A program made the translations under genes and the position numbers. The notes under the pieces are model-generated. The model worked only from the letters and a program-made list of their open reading frames with translations, had not been told where the DNA came from and made no database searches. From DASWED01 sp036394995 (GTDB lineage: Bacteria > Actinomycetota > UBA4738 > JACQTL01), in NCBI GenBank assembly GCA_036394995.1, contig DASWED010000025.1, positions 1 to 45,553 of the forward strand: 45,553 bases of DNA, read 5' to 3'. Of the stretch, positions 44,757-45,553 are shown piece by piece. Within the stretch, counting starts at the first letter, position 1; each line of letters begins with the position of its first letter.

Positions 44757-45553
44757 TGGCCGTGCCTCGGCCCTCGACGCTGTCGACGGCGAAGGAACCA
44801 CCGGCCACCTGAGCCCGTTCGCGCATCATGGCCATGCCGAAGTGCCCCTCGGGCCCGGGGGCGTTCGAGTCGAACCCGATCCCATCGTCCTCGACCTTGA
44901 GGCGGACGGATTCGCCCTCGGGCCGGAGCGAGATGGAGATCGTGGACGCGCCGGAGTGCTTGAGGGCGTTCATCGCCGCCTCCCGGGCGATGTGATACAC
45001 GAGCAGCTGGATGGCCGGGGGCAGCTGGACCTCGACGATGTCGTTCTCGAACGACACCCCCGATCCTGCCGCGATGTCCTGGGTGAAGCTTGCCAGCGCT
45101 TCACCCAGGCCCTTTCGTCCGAGGGGGGAGCGGTGAAGATCACGGATGAGGGCCCGGACCATCTCGGAGGTCCGGTTCTTGGTCTCCCTGATGCTCTCGA
45201 GGTCGCGCTCGGTGGCACCGCCGTCCCCGCCGCGGAGGTGCCGCTTGGCGATGTCGACCTGCAACGAGAGCCGGAACAGCAACTGGGCGAGGTCGTCGTG
45301 GAGGTAGGCAGCGATCTGGGCCCGTTCGTCCTGCCGCTCCTCCGCCATGCGGTCAGACAGCGCGCGCATGACCTGCTCCCGGACCTTGAGCTCCTCGTGG
45401 GCCTCCTCCAACGCCCGGGTGCGGAAGAACATCTGCCGAGCCAGCACCAACGGCATGAGCACGGCCGGGATCGACCAGACCCCCACGAATGGATCCACGT
45501 ACAGCTTGGCAAGGACGGTCCCGAAGAACCCCAGCCCGATGTAGTTCACGAAG
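44623..45553 (-). CDS. Histidine kinase (HisKA_3/NarL type), 5' end outside the window
   Basis: At least 308 residues, entering from the right edge; the frame is open to 45553, so more protein lies outside. Two hydrophobic segments at the visible start are followed by a coiled-coil (ALEEAHEELKVREQVMRAL), the HisKA_3 motif IAAYLHDDLAQLLFRLSL with phosphoacceptor His, and an HATPase_c domain: EAAMNALKHSG (N box), LKVEDDGIGFD (G1) and EGHFGMAMMRERAQ (G2). It is similar in plan to the kinase at 8405-10525 but lacks a visible GAF domain. No response regulator is in view. Its last 40 or so residues (GDQGDQEG and beyond) are low-complexity and encoded opposite the DUF5317 tail. Confidence 0.88.
   Translation of the reverse strand, partial: FVNYIGLGFFGTVLAKLYVDPFVGVWSIPAVLMPLVLARQMFFRTRALEEAHEELKVREQVMRALSDRMAEERQDERAQIAAYLHDDLAQLLFRLSLQVDIAKRHLRGGDGGATERDLESIRETKNRTSEMVRALIRDLHRSPLGRKGLGEALASFTQDIAAGSGVSFENDIVEVQLPPAIQLLVYHIAREAAMNALKHSGASTISISLRPEGESVRLKVEDDGIGFDSNAPGPEGHFGMAMMRERAQVAGGSFAVDSVEGRGTAITVEFPSSWVEGERDQGDQGDQEGRDATISPIAEPSPSPEAVSA
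44691..44717. repeat. Three 9-bp tandem repeats in an overlap of two genes
   Basis: CCTGATCCC occurs three times in a row. On plus it encodes Pro-Asp-Pro units of the DUF5317 tail; on minus it encodes the Gly-Asp-Gln units of the kinase tail. Being a multiple of three, copy number changes would keep both frames. Confidence 0.9.

Overview
The window is a 45.5 kb piece of a very GC-rich chromosome, most likely from an uncultured or deep-branching member of the Actinomycetota. Supporting signs are the base composition, frequent GTG starts, -10 boxes placed directly before start codons (leaderless mRNAs), a UvrD2-type helicase with an HRDC domain, an F420-type luciferase-like enzyme, an MpaB-type oxygenase, a DUF5317 membrane protein and NarL-family (HisKA_3) kinases. 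I saw no rRNA, tRNA, CRISPR array, transposase or phage gene. Protein assignments come from motifs read by eye; no database search was possible.

Left part, 1-12800. A partial ECF sigma factor is followed by a tightly coupled minus-strand operon (542-5233): membrane-anchored binding protein, TelA-family protein, lipoprotein with a binding-protein half and a vWA half, and a small XpaC-like membrane protein. Three 11-nt direct repeats resembling a Streptomyces PHO box lie upstream (5322-5354). Then come an M48/Ste24-like protease, a large vWA protein, a multi-TM histidine kinase, small membrane and hypothetical proteins, and a TusA plus DsrE-like sulfur-carrier pair.

Middle, 12800-20330. This holds a methyltransferase, a MoxR/ChlI-like AAA ATPase (likely partner of the vWA protein), a secreted GH114-like protein, an ECF sigma factor overlapping a signal peptidase I whose N-terminus looks like an anti-sigma anchor, and a UvrD2-like helicase. 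After these lies about 1 kb of visibly lower GC with two short, frameshifted secreted-protein genes.

Right part, 20327-44061, is an unbroken minus-strand run of 12 genes, many overlapping by ATGA or GTGA. The promoter-distal block is the most unusual: an acyl-CoA dehydrogenase, a 2680-residue PUFA-synthase-like type I PKS/FAS (KS-AT-KS-ACP-ACP-KR-DH), a 1787-residue eukaryote-type acetyl-CoA carboxylase whose biotin carboxylase half has lost its ATP-grasp core, and an Sfp-type phosphopantetheinyl transferase. Both carrier domains have Thr instead of Ser at the phosphopantetheine site. The upstream block encodes a truncated NERD-helicase, an MpaB-like oxygenase, an alpha/beta hydrolase, two UbiE/MenG-type methyltransferases, a UbiA-like membrane protein, an LLM-MenA fusion protein and a CPBP protease. 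Together this suggests quinone or prenyl-lipid metabolism next to a dedicated complex-lipid synthase. The window ends with a DUF5317 gene running convergently into, and overlapping, a partial histidine kinase.
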